Shown: positions 63,279-64,000 of the stretch, in pieces
Layout of the letters: each line of letters starts with the position of its first letter
Position numbering within the stretch: position 1 is the first letter of the stretch
NCBI GenBank assembly: GCA_013397695.1
Contig: VYZI01000666.1
Location: 1 to 64,000 of the forward strand
Source: Centropus unirufus
Taxonomy: Eukaryota > Chordata > Aves > Cuculiformes > Centropidae
Direction of reading: 5' to 3'
Length of the DNA stretch: 64,000 nucleotides
The notes under the pieces: model-generated
The model's input: the letters and a program-made list of their open reading frames with translations, nothing else
Told to the model about the DNA's origin: nothing
The model's database searches: none
Translations under genes and position numbers: made by a program

Positions 63279-63854
63279 TGCCGTGGTTGAACCCCAGCGG
63301 GCAACTAAGCCCCACACGGCCGCTCACTTACTTTCCCCTGGTGGGGTAAGGGAGAAAATCGGGTAAAAGGGAGAAAACTCATGGGTTGAGAGAAAGGCAG
63401 TTTAATAGGTGAGGAAAAAGCCACACATGCAAGCAAAGCAAAACAAGGATTTCATTCACGGCTTCCCACCAGCAGGCACGCATCCAGCCACCTCCAGGAA
63501 AGCAGAGCTCCCTCATGTGTAACTGCTACTTGGGAAGACGAAACACCATGACTCCGAACAGCACTTCGTCCTTCTTCCCCCAGCTTTAAATGCTGAGCAT
63601 GACATCATTAAGTATGGAATATCCCTGGGGTCGGCTGTCCTGGCTGTGTTCCTTCCCAGCTTCTTGTGCACCCCCAGCCCACTTGCTGGTGGGGTGGAGT
63701 AAGAAGCAGAAAGAACCTTGGCTCTGTGCAAGCACTGCTCAGGAATAATGAAAACATCCCTCTGTTATCAACACTATTTGCAGCATAAATCCAAAACACA
63801 GCCCCACTCCAGCTGCTATGAAGAAAATTAACTCTATCCCTGCCAAAATCGGCA
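63279..63854 (-). mobile_element. Solo LTR of an avian endogenous retrovirus (ERVL-type)
   Basis: A 576-bp element starting TG (63279) and ending CA (63854) in plus-strand reading, flanked by the perfect 5-bp duplication CACAG. Five-base duplications are typical of class III (ERVL) elements. By resemblance to a common avian LTR family, the transcriptional sense is the minus strand. In that sense there is a TATA-like ATTTAAAG near 63583-63592, a TGATGTCA motif just upstream of it, and an ATTAAA poly(A) signal at 63406-63401. There is no internal viral coding sequence, so this is a recombined solo LTR. The short open frames at 63513-63931 on the minus strand are shadows. Confidence 0.88.
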
Positions 63855-63859
63855 CACAG
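63855..63859. repeat. Target-site duplication, right copy
   Basis: CACAG, matching 63274-63278. Confidence 0.85.
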
Positions 63860-64000
63860 GCAGAGAAACCTTAAGTGTCTGCAACATGAAGCGGGTCTGG
63901 GCATTATGTAAACCTCCAAGGTTTTGTTCATGTAAGAAAGCTTCAGATGCAGGAAGAACTCTGAATTCTATACTTAGTTCAGGCACATCAAATGTTTTAT

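Noticed and set aside
24650..64000. Coding exons of SPATS2L, expected from synteny
   Set aside because: None of its recognisable protein segments appear in any frame; the gene must lie to the right, and non-coding 5' exons cannot be identified from sequence alone.
1..64000. CRISPR arrays, prokaryotic operons, tRNA or rRNA genes
   Set aside because: The window is vertebrate nuclear DNA. I saw no spaced identical repeats of CRISPR type and no tRNA- or rRNA-like segments.

Overview
This is a 64-kb piece of bird nuclear genome. Four things point to a bird: CR1-type LINE 3' ends closing on the avian ATTCTATG tail, an avian ERVL-type solo LTR, small introns with canonical GT-AG splicing, and a gene order that matches vertebrate C2orf69-TYW5-MAIP1 (human 2q33). 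I cannot name the species. The LTR type suggests a neoavian bird rather than a galliform, but that is only a lean.

Left third (1-24.6 kb): three housekeeping genes linked to mitochondria or tRNA. (1) The last exon of C2orf69 (+) at 1380-2219; its first exon lies off the left edge, and a CR1 copy sits in the intron. (2) TYW5 (-), complete in eight coding exons from 17737 down to 8878. The exons join without a frame error into a 315-residue product with the H160-x-D162...H235 iron triad. (3) MAIP1 (+) in five coding exons from about 17736 to 24448, with most of the N-terminal half of exon 1 lost in a 206-N assembly gap. C2orf69 and TYW5 are convergent (tail to tail). TYW5 and MAIP1 are divergent (head to head) and share one CpG-rich promoter block. 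Their inferred start codons overlap inside a single CCATGG palindrome.

TYW5 intron 1 holds a 17-bp minisatellite with an 85-bp higher-order period. Two further CR1 copies lie in TYW5 introns.

Right part (about 24.65-64 kb): an AT-rich, gene-poor interval in which I recognise no coding exon. Its position suggests it is the intergenic space toward SPATS2L, which is not seen here. Its one clear landmark is a 576-bp solo LTR at 63279-63854, on the minus strand, with a perfect 5-bp target-site duplication.

I found no new molecular system. The most interesting observations are the overlapping divergent starts of TYW5 and MAIP1, the gap-length conflict there, and a competing splice donor four bases past the TYW5 catalytic HxD motif.
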